A stretch of 64,000 bases of DNA from Gracilaria gracilis (GCA_030374805.1 JARGSG010000004.1:496001-560000); one strand, 5' to 3'; shown: positions 17,713 through 31,457, counted from the stretch's first letter. The notes: a model not told the origin generated them from the sequence alone. Made by a program: numbers and translations.

Positions 17713-18311
17713 GACATCCGTGGGTGGCTGAGAGGCCTCTACATCGGCGTTAGTACGTTTCGGTGATACCGAGTGGTGTCGCCAGTCTCGCTCGCGCGTT
17801 CGTTTCCCACGGTTCGGTCAACAGTCAAGCGCCTCGCGGTGCCGTGAATCCCGTTCCCGCGTGTCTGTGTAGCTCCTTCCCCTGCGGGGATGCCTGGTGG
17901 GCGTACCGCGAGCTTGCGTGGTGGCGGCCGTTCCGACTGTGGTGGCGTATCCAGCTGACGCGGCAAAGTTGGCCGTTGGCGAGCTTCGGCCGGCGTCGCC
18001 GTGCGTGCAAGTGACGATGGCAACGGTTGGCTGTGAGTGCCCTGCGCCGTGGCGTGTTTCGCCTCCTTGTTTACGGGAGTTGGCGCAGTAGCTTGTGAGC
18101 TCGGGCCCCCGGTTGAACGTTCATGTTGCACAACTGTGCTCTATGTGACACGGGTGGGGCTCCCCTGCGGGCCATCTGGCAACGTATCCACGGTGTGGAC
18201 TTACTTGGGTGCGGTTGGCTCTTGCGTTGCTGACGTAACTTCTCTGTCCTGGATGTGCGAGCTCACCTGCGTCTCGGGTGGTGTGTCAGTATCGTGCACG
18301 GGGCTTCGGTC

Positions 18312-19808
18312 TCAGGGTGGCTTGCTAGGTGTAGACAACGGCTTCGCTGGCATGGACTGAATGTATTCGGTGCTGTTCCGCCCTGCGGGGGCGTCAACTG
18401 ACGACTCAGCTGCGGCGTGTCCAGGGGGTGGCAAGTTTGGTATACCGGGGGCCCAGGAAGGCTCCTTCGGTACAGTTGTCCTGTCACTATCCCGTGTAGC
18501 ACGTGGTTCAGCTCGCGAATGCGCGGAACTATCCATGAGATGGCGATGAGAGGGCTCCTTCCCCTCCTTAGACGGAGCGGTATGGGGTTGCGTTGAAGAC
18601 GCGCCGAGAGTGCGAGTGATTACGCCGCGTGGCGGGGACGAATTCAACGCAGGAACAAAACGGTCAGGATCCGATAAAATCGGCAGGTCGGAGAGTCCCC
18701 TGCTCGGGTGCGGCAACTCTGTCGGGCAAAGCAAACTAGTGGGGCCTGTGGGTTCTGTCTCCGCTGTAGCGGTCGAGGGCTCACCAGTACTCGGGGCATC
18801 CGTAGGCGGGTGTGTAAACACCACGCGGTCGCGGGAGATGCGTTCATGATTTTGATCCATCTCGACAACGACAGTGTCGCGTTGAACCGCAATCGTCTTG
18901 AACGATCCGTCCGCGACGGGTGAAAGTTTGTGGCGCTTCTCTTTGCCTGGGTTCCAGTACTTTTTATGGATGAAGACATAATATCCTGCTTTAAGGTTCG
19001 GCAGTTTGGTTGGTGCTTGCGTGTCGAAATCACGCTTATAAGCGGCTTGTGAGCGTGCCATTGACCGTCGTGCGGCGGGGACCAGCTGTGAGAGCCAGGT
19101 CTTCCAGTCGTCACGGTATCCCTTTTCAGAAAAAAACTAATCCATTGTAGGCTGTGTTTCGAGTGCCACAGGTGGTGGAGTACGAGAAAGAACCAGTTCA
19201 AATGGAGTAAGCCCCGTTGTACTGTGTACCTGAGTATTATACGTAAAGGTTAAGGCATCGGTGAACAAGTCCCACGTAGTGGGGTGATCAGCTACGTATG
19301 GACGGAGAGCGGCCAATAGTGTCCGGTTAAACCGTTCAGCCTGCCCATTACACTGGGGGTGGTTGGTGGTCGTAAAGATATTCTTGACGCCCAGAATTCT
19401 GCACAGATCCCAGAAAAATCGTGAGGCGAACTGTTTCCCGTTGTAGGAGACTAGGTTAACCGGCGGACCGTAGACAAATGCCCAGTGAGTTACAAAGGCC
19501 TGCGCCACCGTCAACGACGAGATTCTGCGCAACGGCACAGTACGAACAACTTTCGAAAAACGGTCTATTATTACGAGTAAGAACTTATTGCGCCGCTTAG
19601 TAGCAAAGAATGGCCCGAGGATGTCGATAGCTACGAAATCTAGTGGCGCCCTCGCGGGGAACAGCTTCAACTTCGTCGTATGGCGGCGGAGCTTGACGCG
19701 ATTCCGAGCGCACTCGGGGCAGAACCGTACAGTTGCGTAACAGTCTACAGCCATGGCTGGCCAATAGAACCTCCTGCAAAGTGTAAGGTAAAGATTCCTT
19801 CCACCCAC
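18312..19808 (-). pseudogene. Integrase region of retroelement A (fossil)
   Basis: Contains the zinc-binding-like CPECARNR segment, the catalytic core with FVAIDILGPF, GKQFASRFFWDLCRI and NGQAERFNRT, typical of the D-D-E retroviral integrase fold, and a C-terminal module with KLSPVADGSFK (GPY/F-like). An extended hydrophilic tail follows. Confidence 0.8.
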
Positions 19809-19821
19809 ATGGCCACTCAGC

Positions 19822-21585
19822 TTAGCGTAGCGCGATAAGTGTAGTACTCTCGACTGAAACGTGTGTTTGCACCACTATCTGTGGAGATCCGGCCACCGTG
19901 CGAACGAGATATACAACGCCATTCACCTGAAAATGGAGGTTAGCTCCTCCATTGCGTTGTGCCCGAATCTTCGTGCAATAGGGATCTCTGGAATGTTCTC
20001 TAATCATCTCTTCCGTCGTGACGGGCACAAAGTTCCCTGGTAGGGGTTTCTCTGGTTCGCTGGCAGCGAGTAACTCCTCCAGTTCCTGGTCCAACACCGT
20101 ATCATCGAGCCAGTTCTCTCCTACGTCCCTTTTTTCGCACAGCGAGGTATCTTCCATTGTAAAACAGGGAATCTTCTCGTCATCGTCGGTTAGAGCCTCC
20201 CCCGTGGTAAATAGCCGCGAAAGCGCGTATGCCTGCTTGTTGTTGACGCCCTTCTTGTAGCTGACGTCAAAGCCGAATGCTGCAAGGCGCAGTCTCCACC
20301 GCATTAAGCGGCCAGAAGGCTCTGATATGAATAGTAGCCATCGTAACGATGGGTGATCCGTGTAAACGGTAATATGCGCGCCCATTGGGTAGGGGCGTAG
20401 CGTAGACAGCGCCCATACCACGACGAGGCATTCCTTCTCCGAAACGGAGTAATTCTTCTCATGCACGTTCAACGAACGGGACCAGTGTCAAATTGGCTTG
20501 CGTTCTCTTTCTGGGGTGGTCTGAAACAAAGTGCAACCTACCTGGTAGTCACTCGAATCCGTATGAACGGTGTAGGTGAGTCCCGGCTTCGGCAGCGATA
20601 GAACCGGTGCTGAAATAACTGCATCTAGAAGAGAGTTGAAGGCTTTCGTCTGAACGGGTGAGAACGGCTCCAACTTCAGCGGTTTTCCTTTCCGCAATAG
20701 CCTGTTGAGGGGTGCCGAAATTTCTGCGAGTTGGGAATAAACCGTCTGTAGACGTCGACCAATACAAGAAAAGATCTCAGTTCGGTTCGCGTCCGGGGTT
20801 CCGTTGCCTGCCTCAGCGCCTTCACTCGAGCTTTTTCGATCATGACTCGTCCAGGACGGAGTATGTGACCCAGATAGTTGACAGTATCCGTGAGAAACTC
20901 GCATTTCTTCAGCTTCAGTGTTATTCCGGCGTCCCGTAAGGTAACCATTATATCCCTAACATGAGTGAGGTAATCATCCAGATTATCTGAGAAGACGATG
21001 ATGTCGTCGAGGTAGATGAGACACGCACGCCACTTGAAGCGAGCCAGTAGGATATCAATAGCACGCTGAAAAGTAGCGGGAGCGTTGGTCATACCAAATG
21101 GCATCCGTTTGAAACGGTAGAGGCTAGAATGACAGACAAAGGCAGTCTGGTCACGGTCCTGCTCTCTGATAGACACCGACCAGTATCCCCAATTAGCATC
21201 TAGTGCCGTGAATACGGTCGCGCTTCCCACGTATGGAAGAATACATCGATCCGAGTGAATCGATGTATTCTTCCATACGTAGGATTGGGTACACGTCCTT
21301 GACGGTGACCGCGTTCTGCCAACGGTAGTTGATGAAAAAACGCCAGAAACCGTTTGGTTTCGGGGCCAACACGGCTGAAGATGCCCACGGCGAATGTGTT
21401 GGTTCAATGACGCCTGAGCGGAGCATTCGATCCACCTGAAACTGCTCTTCTTCTCTAGCTTTAGGCTCTGCCCTGCATGGGTGTTGGGCTATCGGCCGGG
21501 AGTTCGGGAGCAAATCAATCCGGTGCTCTGTGGCATCTATCTCTCCAAGCGAACCGTACGACAGAGTGGTGAACTCACGCAACAT
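19822..21585 (-). pseudogene. Reverse transcriptase and RNase H region of retroelement A (fossil)
   Basis: Recognisable reverse transcriptase blocks: PWASSAVLAPKPNG, the catalytic CLIYLDDIIVFSDNLDDYL (YLDD box) and LKKCEFLTDTVNYLGHI; then RNase H with TYTVHTDSSDYQVGCTLFQT and VYTDHPSLRWLL. Order and spacing are those of Ty3/gypsy pol. Confidence 0.85.
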
Positions 21586-21639
21586 CTCACGCAGTTTTTC
21601 GCGGTGTGACTCCGGAACATGTCCAAGATCAAGGTCTTT

Positions 21640-24600
21640 TCACTCCTTCACTAGGTCCAACCGATCATAACTCGTTGCGACGCGATTCTTCTCACTGTTC
21701 GCCGTAGCGTTTCCCGAGCGACTCGTTGCTTGACTTTCGACCTCCTCCCCCTCCTTAGAGTGAGCAAGACCGAGGACATTGACGGCTGTCATCTTCTTCT
21801 GTACCAACGCAGTTGGGTGAGGCATAACAGAGCCAATGACTTGGTTTTTCACCAGATACTGGGTTGTTTTGCCAAGATTGGCAATCAGCACGTGAAACGG
21901 TTTATCAGGTTCCACTTGGACTACACCCGTGGCAATGGTAAGAGTGTATTTATCATACAACGACGGCAGTGGTTGGACGATTCGTAAGCCGTATTGACGG
22001 GCATGAACCGGTACCCAAACTTGAGACTCCGGGGGCACACGAGTAGCGGACGCAACACGAAGCTTCTTCGATTCCCGAGAATTCGGCGATGCCTCCTGCG
22101 CTGCAGGGAAAGGTAAGTTCTTCTTGGAGGCACGCCTCAAAGGACGACGAACAATCGGTACCGACGACCCATCTTCCATTTCCACCCGCCTTTGGCGGGG
22201 CCTAATGGCCTCAAAAAAGCGGTCGCAAAAGTCACAACCAAAAATGACTGGGGCAGTCAAGGTCCGGCATACGACGAGGTCGAGCTTGACTACGCATGAA
22301 CCCAAGCAGAGCACCAACTCGATTGTTCCAACCGTTGACAACGAGTTGTTATTCGCGTCGGCGACTTCAGGTATCACGCTACGGTGGATCTGTGACCGCA
22401 TTGTCGGCGGTAAAGCCGTCTCCACGATGAAATTTGGACCAGGACCTGTATCTAAGACAATAAAAAATCGCACAATGAACTGGAGTGAAAGGCCAAGGTC
22501 GGCATACACCTTGTTATTGCGTTTGGCCATCACCATAACTCTATATGGGAACCAGTTATTTCTTACACGTATCCACGAACGACGCAGAACACTAAGGTGT
22601 TTCGAGTTCACGTCTTCGACGGCCTGCTTCCTCGAGAGGATTCGGACCGGGGAGCGAGGCAGGGACGCCTCAGGCGCCTTCAGTCTCAACTCTGAGGGTG
22701 CCTCTCCAAGAGAGGAGACTCCCGAAGTTAGTTTTTCTGGGCGTCTTTCACCGGAGGCGGCTGCTCAGAACTCTGGACCACCGGAGCTGGCGCTGCCGTG
22801 ACCGAGGATTCCGCAGTTCGTTCTATAACGACACGAGGGTGTGAGGTCACCATTCTTGGGCAATCGGAGCCGCCATGTTGCGAGGAATGTCCAACTTTGC
22901 GCGAATGTACGATGCCATCGGGACCGAGGATTTCTCCTCAGACGAGGGGGTTTCATAATTCGCGATGACTTGAGACCATTCACGCATGATTAAAACGCAC
23001 TGCGGCGACGTATGCCCTCGAGTGTAACAGAGGTGACAGATTAATCCACGAGGAGCGTTGGCATTCCGAGCGTTCGGGAATCGCACCGCCGAGCGCGAGT
23101 CGTGTTAGCTAGGCCGCGAGCCGTGAGTTCCGCCGTTCTCATACGGGAATTCAGGTGTGCGAACATGGTTCGAGTCTGCATATAGCAGTGTATAATCCGC
23201 CTCCGTTTGGTACGACGCTTCTGCGGTGGATGGGAGCTCCGTGGTCGGGATTGACAACACGTCTCTATGGGCGAACTGGACTTGATCATACTCCCAATTA
23301 GAGTGTTCATCAGCCATCATCGATGCAAACGGGATTTCCGGTTCCAAAAGCAACGCTTTAGCGGACTTTGACCGGCTTGCCGGGGCTGTTGCGCGCAACG
23401 CGTCGTCTTCGGCGCGTGCGTATTGCACAAGTTCCAAATACGCAATCTTACGGATCTCTTCCAGACGGCGGGCAGCAAAGGTCCTTATAGCCGGGTCGAG
23501 CCCGTCGAAAAACATGTTACAACCTCTTGAGCGGAATAAACATTACCGATATGGTGGAACGCCTTATCCAAGCGCACCGAGTAATCGGTTTCCCTTTCGC
23601 CAGGGCGTGGTTTCGTATCTTGCAGAGCGAGGATGGCCGACTGGATCGCAGAGCCAGTGGCATAGGACCTCAGAAGATACTGAACTGCTTCGGGCCAGCA
23701 GGTAACCTCTCCTTTGGAGGCACATGACGAGCCTCTTACAGAGTTGTATTGATCCTCTGCCAGTCCACGCACGAAAATATGGCAGTGCGATAAACCCCTG
23801 ACCTTCATTCCTGCCCAGGATGTCGGCTTTCGCTACAAAGCGTGCAAGGAAATCCAACACCAAAATGGGGTCCTCACCTGAGAACAGTTGGTTTCAAAGT
23901 GAGAGCTGCATTCGCTTGATGCAGTCCTTAACGTTTCCGGTTCCCCGGAGGGTTGGATCGAAATAGAAGTTCTCCAAAAGGTAATACCGGTACGACAACA
24001 GCTTCTGATAAAGAGGGTTAGTAGGCTTCAACTCTTTCAATCCAGAGTGCTTCCTTCCCTTCATTCGGACGCGGATCACAACTTGGGCAGCCGATGACCG
24101 CTTTGACCGAGATGAACGCTCACGAGGGGCGTCTTCTACCAACGAGTCGGACGTGTCCGTCCCGGACGACCGGCGAGAAGACCGTGAAGAAACTGAAGAG
24201 TCAGGATCGTAGTCCTTCCGCTCCTTGCGTCCCTAGGGATTCCTGGCCTTCTTACTCCGATAGGAGACAGCGGCTGGCTCTCCCAGAGGGTTAGCTCTAA
24301 CAAGGGGAGTCTCCTTGAGCGTCTCCAGACGGGTGCGGAGGCAAGGGAACTTCTCAGCAACGTCCTCCACGAAGAGAGTTGGGCCTTTAAAACCCCCAAG
24401 AAGAGAGTTCACATCACCACGCAATACGCGGAGATCCTCAGAAACAGTCTGCAAAGCAGCATCTTCCACCTTCTTTCGAAGAGAAGAAAGCTCCTTAGCA
24501 AGGGTAGCGTGGGCAGCCCGCAATGAGCGGAACTGCTCTCTCATAGTTAAGTGGGGGGTGTCATTGGCAGTAGCCCTCAGAGGTGCCTCCGAAGTGGGAG

Positions 24601-24850
24601 CTACGGAAGGGACCGAACCTCCTACGATAGGGGCGGGACCAGTAACGGCAAGAGCCGGTCCATCACCTCGAAGAGGGTTAATCAACGACGTGGGCGGAGA
24701 TTTAGGGATTGTGGGAGCGACATCGGCATCCCGAACCCCTTCTGTACGGGACCGCGAACAAGTCGGGATCCGCGAGGGAAGCGGTGGATCCGTGCGTCCA
24801 GTCTGACTGCGCGTCCTCGGACGATCCGATGACGATGACGACATAATCAA
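21640..24850 (-). pseudogene. Gag and protease region of retroelement A (fossil)
   Basis: Gag starts with a Ser/Pro-rich and coiled-coil part (REQFRSLRAAHATLAKELSS), then a helical capsid-like part, then a C-C-H-C knuckle (CHLCYTRGHTSPQC). The protease has VLDTGPGPNFIVETALPP with the D-T-G active-site triad. Broken. Confidence 0.75.
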
Positions 24851-25000
24851 AACAACCGTATAACGGGATAACCGACAGCCAATTGGCTGGGGATTCCAAT
24901 AAACTTCCTAAAGGAGAGAAAAGATACGAGAACAGTCTCGAGAACGAACCGAACTTCAGAATCAATCCAAAGGCAATATTTCTAGGTCGGGAGACCACTT

Positions 25001-25540
25001 TGTAGTGCAACGCATTTGGCGGGAAAAGCGAAACGACTACGAAGATGTTCGGGATCTTCCTCTCGGGGAAGTAGCACAGCGAATGGAGCACTCCGGGAAT
25101 GACACGACTAGCCGTGTGTAAACCGAGGTCAAACCGTCACTACGAGCGTCGGAGTGTACAGTGCGGACCGGGTACCGTGTAGGGACACGTGCGAAGAGCG
25201 GTCCCAAGACTGAGCTTCGTAAGAGTGGAACGGCGACGACACGATGTCGGGCGGCGAGCCATTTGAGAGTGGGCAGTAGAACAAACCCAAAAAGAGGCAA
25301 AGAGGTACACAAGAGTGGGGATAGGTGCGTAACACACAAACGAAATCCAATACTGGGGCGAGTATACGACAGTAGTCGGGACGACACACACACGCAGTGG
25401 TAATAATCTAAGCGCCACAAGGGTGGGTAACTATACGTAAACAACGCTGTTTTCACTTTACTTGGAGGTGAACAGTCCGCGAAGGCGTGATAGGTAGAGC
25501 TAGGAAGCCCTCGCTTGGCAAGGGTGATTTGCTGAGGGAG
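25001..25540 (-). repeat. 5' LTR of retroelement A, inner piece
   Basis: The inner ~540 bp of the 5' LTR, directly comparable to 14481-15020. It ends at gggag, the target duplication of element B. Confidence 0.9.
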
Positions 25541-26401
25541 TGGAGAACAACATTCCTTGGAGGCGATTTGAGGTACTTAGTTAATTTCCGCATCATGCGT
25601 TAGTAGATTTATATGAGTTACACGGCTCTTAGCGTGTCGCCTCGCTGAGGTAATTTCCACAGATGTACACGTGGATTGCACAGTTCGAGGCGCCGCTTAG
25701 TGGGTGTGAATAGCACACGTGTAGCACGGATATGCCGAAGGCAGTGCATCCAGCATTGCTGTATTTACTTAGATATTTTACAGATTATTTTGCCCGGCGC
25801 ACCCACTGTCAGTGATGCGCCGAGCTCAGTACTTAGAGGGTTGACCATCGCTCCCCCAAGTAAATTGCCCCTTGCCAAGCAAGGGCTTCCTGGCTCTAAC
25901 TATCACGCCTTCGCGGACTGTTCACCTCCAAGTAAAGTGAAAACAGCGTTGTTTACGTATAGTTACCCACCCTTGTGGCGCTTAGATTATTACCACTGCG
26001 TGTGTGTGTCGTCCCGACTACTGTCGTATACTCGCCCCAGTATTGGGTTTCGTTGGTGTGTTGCACACCTATCCCCACTCTTGTGGACCCCTTTTCCTCT
26101 TTTTGGGTTTGTTCTACTGCCCACTCTCAAGTGGCTCGCCGCCCGACATCGTGTCGTCGCCGTTCCACTCTTACGAGGCTCAGTCCTGAGGCCGCTTTTC
26201 GCACGTGTCCCTACATGGTACCCGGTCCGCACTGTAGACTCCGACGCTTGTCGTGACGGTTTGACCTCGGTTTACACACGGCTAGTCGTGTCATTCCCGG
26301 AGTGCTCCGTTCGCTTTGCTACCCCCCCCCCCCCCCCGAGACGAAGATCCCGAGCATCTTCGTGGCTGTTTCGCTTTTCCCGCCAAAGGCGTTGCACTAC
26401 A
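25541..26401 (+). repeat. 5' LTR of retroelement B
   Basis: Begins tggagaacaacattcc and ends gcactaca; 861 bp. Shares its inner ~540 bp closely with the LTRs of element A (in inverted orientation) while the outer ~320 bp is more diverged, so A and B belong to different subfamilies. Confidence 0.92.
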
Positions 26402-26551
26402 AAGTGGTCTCCCGACCTAGAAATATTGCTTCTGGATTGATTCCGAAGCTCCGTTCATTCTCGAGACTGTTCTCCTATCTTTTCTCTCCTTTAGGAAGTT
26501 TATTGGAAGTCCCAGCCAATTGGCTGTCGGTTATCCCGTTATACGGTTGTT

Positions 26552-28560
26552 TTGATTATGTCGTCATCGGATCGTCCGAAGACACGCCGTCAGACTGGAA
26601 GATCGGATCTGCCACTTCCGTCACGGATCCCCACCCGTTCATGGTCCCGTACCGAAGATATGCCGGCTACTGAAGCTGTGACGACGACCACTCGACTTCC
26701 GCCTACGTCGTTGATTAACCCTCATCGAGGTGATGGACCGGCTCCTGCCGTTGCTGGTCCCGCCCCTATCGTGGGAGGTACGGTCCCTTCCGTAGCTCCC
26801 ACTCCAGAGGCGCCTCTGAGAGCTACTGTCAGTGACACCCCCCACTTAACTGTGGAAGAGCAGCTCCGCTCCATGCGGGCTGCCCACGGTACCCTTGCTA
26901 AGGAATTGTCGCTACTTCGAAAGAAGGTGGATGAAACTGCTTTGCAGGACGTTTCTGAGGATCTCCGCGTATTGCGTGGTGATGTCAACTCCCTCTTGGA
27001 AGCTTTCGGAGGACCCGCTAATTTCGTGGAGGACGTGGCTGAGAAGTTTACTCGCCTCCGCGCCCGTTTAGAAACGGTGGAACAAACTGTCCTGGTTAGA
27101 ACCAATCGCACGGCTGAGCCGGTTGCTGTTTCACACCGTGACAAGAAGGTCAGTGGATCCAAAGCACGCAAGGAGCGGAAGAACTACGACTCTGATTTGG
27201 CAGCATCCTCTCTTTATTCACGCCCGTCAACCGGGTCTGATTCGTCCGACTTGTCTGTAGAAGAATCCCCTCGGGAGCGTTCGTCACGCTCAAAGCGGTC
27301 ATCAGCCACCCAAGGTGTGATACGCGCCCGCTGGAAGGGAAGGAAGCATTCTGTATTGAAAGAGCTGAAGCCCACCAATCTGCTCTACAAAAAGCTGTTG
27401 TCATACCGGTATTACCGTTTGGAGGACTCCACATTGGATAGAACTTTCCGTGGGACGAGAAAGGTCAGAGACTGTATCAAACGGATGCAGCTATCGCTCT
27501 GTCATCAACTGTTTACAGGCGATGATCCCATCTTGGTGTTGGATTTCCTATCACGCTTTGTAGCGGAAGCCGACATCCTTGGGATGAATGAAGGACAGGC
27601 GTTTGTCGCGCTGCTCTTTTTCTACGCGGACTTGCGGAAGATCAGTACAACTCTGTAAGAGGTTCATCGCGCGCCTCTGAAGGAGGAGTTACTTGCTGGC
27701 CTGAAGCAGTTCAGTATCTACTGAGGTCTTATGCCACTGGTACCGCCATCCAGTCGGCCATCCTTGCTCTGAGAGACACCAAACAACGCCCAGGCGAAAC
27801 GGAAACCGATTACTCGGTGCGTCTGAATAAGGCCTTCCACCGTTTTGGCAATGTTTATTCCGCTCAAGAGCGTTGTACTATGTTCGTTGATGGGCTGGAC
27901 CCGGCTATACGTACCCTAGTGGCCCGTCGCCGGGAAGAAAATCGTAAGACTACGTACTTGGAACTGGTGCAGTATGCACGCGCCGAAGGCGATGCGCTAC
28001 GCGCACGAGTCTCGGGTACCCGGTTAAAGTCCGCTAAAGCGTTGATATTGGAACCGGGAACGCCGTCTGCATCAATTCTGGCTGAGGAACACTCCAATAT
28101 GGAGTATGATCAGGTGCACTTTGCCCGTAGTGACGTGCTTTGAATCCCGACAACGGAGCTTCTCTCAACCACGGATGCCTCGTTTCAGACGGGTCCGGAC
28201 GATACACTGCTGTATGCAGATTCGAACCGAGTTCGACCGCCTCGACTGGCATATGAGAACTTTGGAACCCGGGCTTCACGGCCTGGCTGGAAAGCTTCCC
28301 GCCCAGCGGTGCGATTCTCGAATTCTCGGAACGTCAATGCCATTGTTGGATTGATCTGTCACTTCTGCTATACGCGAGGGCATACTTCTCCGCAGTGCGT
28401 TTTAACCATGCGTGAATGAGCGCAAGTCATTGCCAACTACGAAGCCCTCTCCCTTGAAGAGAAGGCTTCCGTTCCGATGGCATCGTACATCCGCGCGAAG
28501 ATGGATATTCCACGCACAATTGCGCCTCTGATTGCCCAGAACATGGTGAACTCCCGACCC
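26552..28560 (+). pseudogene. Gag region of retroelement B (fossil)
   Basis: N-terminal Ser/Thr/Pro-rich part, a coiled-coil segment (EEQLRSMRAAHGTLAKELSL), a basic linker (RSSRSKRSSATQG), a helical capsid-like part around KLLSYRYYRLEDS and a C-C-H-C knuckle CHFCYTRGHTSPQC near 28359. Broken. Confidence 0.8.
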
Positions 28561-28682
28561 CGTGCCCCTCTCTAGGGAAATTCAACCGCTACCGCGGACG
28601 CTTCTGCCGCTGGTGTCCATGCATCATTGGCTCAGAACACTGAGCACACGCCTCAGGCGGAGTCTGCTCAGAAAAACTAACT

Positions 28683-29821
28683 TTGGTAGTCTCCTCTCTT
28701 GGAGAGGCGCCCTCAGAATTGAGGCTGAAGGCGCCGGAGGCGTCCCTGCCTCGCTCCCAGGTCCAAATTCTCTCGAGGAAACAGGCCGTCGAAGACGTGA
28801 ACTCAGAACACCTTGGTGTTCTTCGTCGACCGTGGATACGGGTAAGAAATAACCGGTTCCCGGATAGAGTTATGGTGATGGCCAAGCGTAATTACAAGGT
28901 CTATGCAGACCTTGGCCTTTCATATCAGTTTATGGTGCGTTATCTCACTGTGTTAGATAAAGGCGCATGCCGAACTTCATCGTTGAGACAGCATTGCCGC
29001 CCGCCTTGCGGTCACACGTTCGCCGTGGCGATATTCCGGATGTGGCTGACGCGAATAACAACCCATTGTCAACGGTAGGGTACATCGAGTTGGTAATCCG
29101 CTTAGGCTCATGCGTGGTGAAGCTCGAATTTATCGTTTGTCGGTCCCTGGCTGCCCCAGTCATTCTGGGTTGGGACTTTTGCGACCGCTTCGTCGATGCC
29201 ATTAGGCCCCGCCAGAGGCGCGTTGAAATGGAAGATGGTTCGTCCGTGCTGATTGTTCGTCGTCCCTTGAGACATGCCTCCAAGAAGCATGTATCTCTAC
29301 CTGCAGCGCAAGAAGAACCGCCGAGTTCTCCAGAATCTACGAAGCTTCGTGCCGCCTCCGCGACACGCGTGCCTTCAGAGTCTCAAGTCTGTGTACCGGT
29401 GAATTCCGGTCAACACGGCTTACGAATCGTCCAGCCATTGCGGTCATTCTATGATAAATAATCTCTCGCCATTGCTAATGGAGTTGTGCAAGTGGAACCG
29501 AATAATCCGTTTTACGTGTTGGTAGCCAATCTAGGCCAAACAACCCAGTATCTGGTGAAGAACCAAGTAATTGGCTCGGTTATGCCGCACCCGACTGCGT
29601 TGGTACCTACAAAGATGACTGCTGCCGATGTGCTCGGAATCGTTCACTCTAAGGAGAGGGAGGAGTCGGTATCTCAATCACCTCCGTCGCCGAGTCCGTC
29701 GGGTCAGTCACCTGTTAAGACAGAGAAGACACGCGTTCCGACGAGTTACGACCAATTGGACCCAGTGAAGGAATTCGAAGAACTAGACCTCGGAAATGTT
29801 CCGGACACACACCGCAAATGA
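28683..29821 (+). pseudogene. Protease and linker region of retroelement B (fossil)
   Basis: Homologous to the protease of element A, with PNFIVETALPPALRSH and VILGWDFCDRF (a hydrophobic-G-x-D/N-F second motif of retropepsins). The linker DELDLGNVPDTHRK-like end leads into reverse transcriptase. Broken. Confidence 0.75.
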
Positions 29822-29980
29822 CTGCGCGATATGCTTCGCGAATTCACCACAATGTGGAATGGATCTCTCGGAGAGATAAATACCACGGAACACCGGATTG
29901 ATCTCCTTCCGAACTCTCGGCCAGTAGCCCAACATCCGTACAGAGTAGGGCCCAAGGCCAGAGAAGAAGAGCAATTTTAG

Positions 29981-31160
29981 GTGGACAAGATGCTCCGTGC
30001 AGGAGTTATGGAACCGGCACATTCGCCGTGGGCATCAGCAGTGGTATTGGCTCCCAAACCGGATGGTTCCTGGCGCTCCTGCATCAACTATCGTCGTCTA
30101 AACGCTCTTACCGTCAAGAACGTGTACCCTATTCCACGTATGGATAAATACATCGATTCTCTCGGAAATGCTACCGTATTCACGGCATTGAGATAAACTG
30201 GATGATCACCTCACACATGTGAGAGACATAATGGCCACGTGACGGGACGCCGGAGTGACACTCAAGCTGACAAAATGCGAATTCTCCACGGATACTGTGA
30301 AGTATCTGGGTCACAGAATCCGTCCAGGATGTGTCATGGTCGAGGAAGCTCGTGTGAAGTCGCTGAAACAGGCCACGAAACCGACTACCCAGACTGAACT
30401 GAGATCCTTTCTAGGACTAGTCAACGTCTATAGACGGTTTATTCCCAACTTAGCGGACATTGCGGCACCTCTCAACGCGCTTCTGCGGAAGGGTCAACCG
30501 CTTAAGCTGGACCCATTCACGTCTACTCAGATGGAAGCCTTTAACTCTCTCAAAGAGGCTGTAACCACCGCACCAGTATTGTCACTACCGAAACCGGGAC
30601 TTTCATATACCGTGGACACGGATTCTAGTGACTACCAGATAGGCTGCGCCTTGTTTCAAACCACCCCAGAGGGGGAACGCAACCCAATTGGGTACTGGTC
30701 CCGTTCTTTGAACGTGCATGAGAAGAATTACTCCGTCTCGGAGAAGGAATGTCTTGCAGTAGTGTGGGCATTATGCACACTACGCCCCTACCTCATGGGT
30801 GCTCATTTCACCGTTTACACGGATCACTCATCATTGAGATGGCTACTCTCCATATCGGAGCCCTCAGGCCCCTTAATGCGTTGGAGACTGCGTCTTGCAG
30901 ACTTCGACTTCGACGTCGCCTACAAGAAGGTCGCCAACAATACACAAGGCGACGCCCTTTCTCGCCTACCCCCCACAGAGAAAATACCCTGCTTCGCAGT
31001 TGCCGACTACACCGCCGGTGAACTGGATGTTATCGAAGAGGGATGCCCAGATGAACTGGACTTTGATCAGGAACTGGATGATCTACTCGCTATCAGCGAA
31101 AGTGCAAACCCCCTACCAGGGAACTTCGTACCCGTCACAACGGAGGAGATGGTTAGGGAA
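29981..31160 (+). pseudogene. Reverse transcriptase and RNase H region of retroelement B (fossil)
   Basis: PWASAVVLAPKPDGSWRSCI, YRRLNALTVKNVYPIPRMD, LGLVNVYRRFIPNLADIAAP and the RNase H segments YTVDTDSSDYQIGCALFQT and VYTDHSSLRWLLS are all of Ty3/gypsy type. The reverse transcriptase is incomplete in this copy. Confidence 0.8.
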
Positions 31161-31166
31161 CCCTTT

Positions 31167-31457
31167 CCCTACGAAGAGCAAATCTGGCCGAAATATGGCC
31201 GAAATGTGACCGAAATATGGCCATCTAGGTCGAAAACCTGCGAAAACGTGTGACTAGGTAAACTGAATACTTTTGATCATTGACACGTGTACACTTCGAC
31301 TATATTTGGGCCACGTTTCGGCCGTATTTCGGCCATACGAAGAAAAGCAAAAGTTGTTTATCTTAGCTGGTTACACCTCCTCACAAGTTTTCGAGCTAAA
31401 TGGCCATATTTCGGCCACATTTCGCCCACCTTTGGGCCAGATTTGCTGTTCGTAGGG
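31167..31457. mobile_element. MITE-like insertion with 58-bp inverted ends
   Basis: A 291-bp non-coding insertion whose left end (31167-31224) and right end (31400-31457) are inverted copies over 58 bp with about eight mismatches, beginning ccctacgaa. The ends and one internal block (about 31310-31345) repeat the word ttcggccat, suggesting tandem growth. It separates the RNase H and integrase parts of element B, where elements A and C are continuous, so it arrived later. I could not identify a target duplication. No coding capacity: a non-autonomous DNA transposon moved by an unknown transposase. Confidence 0.75.
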
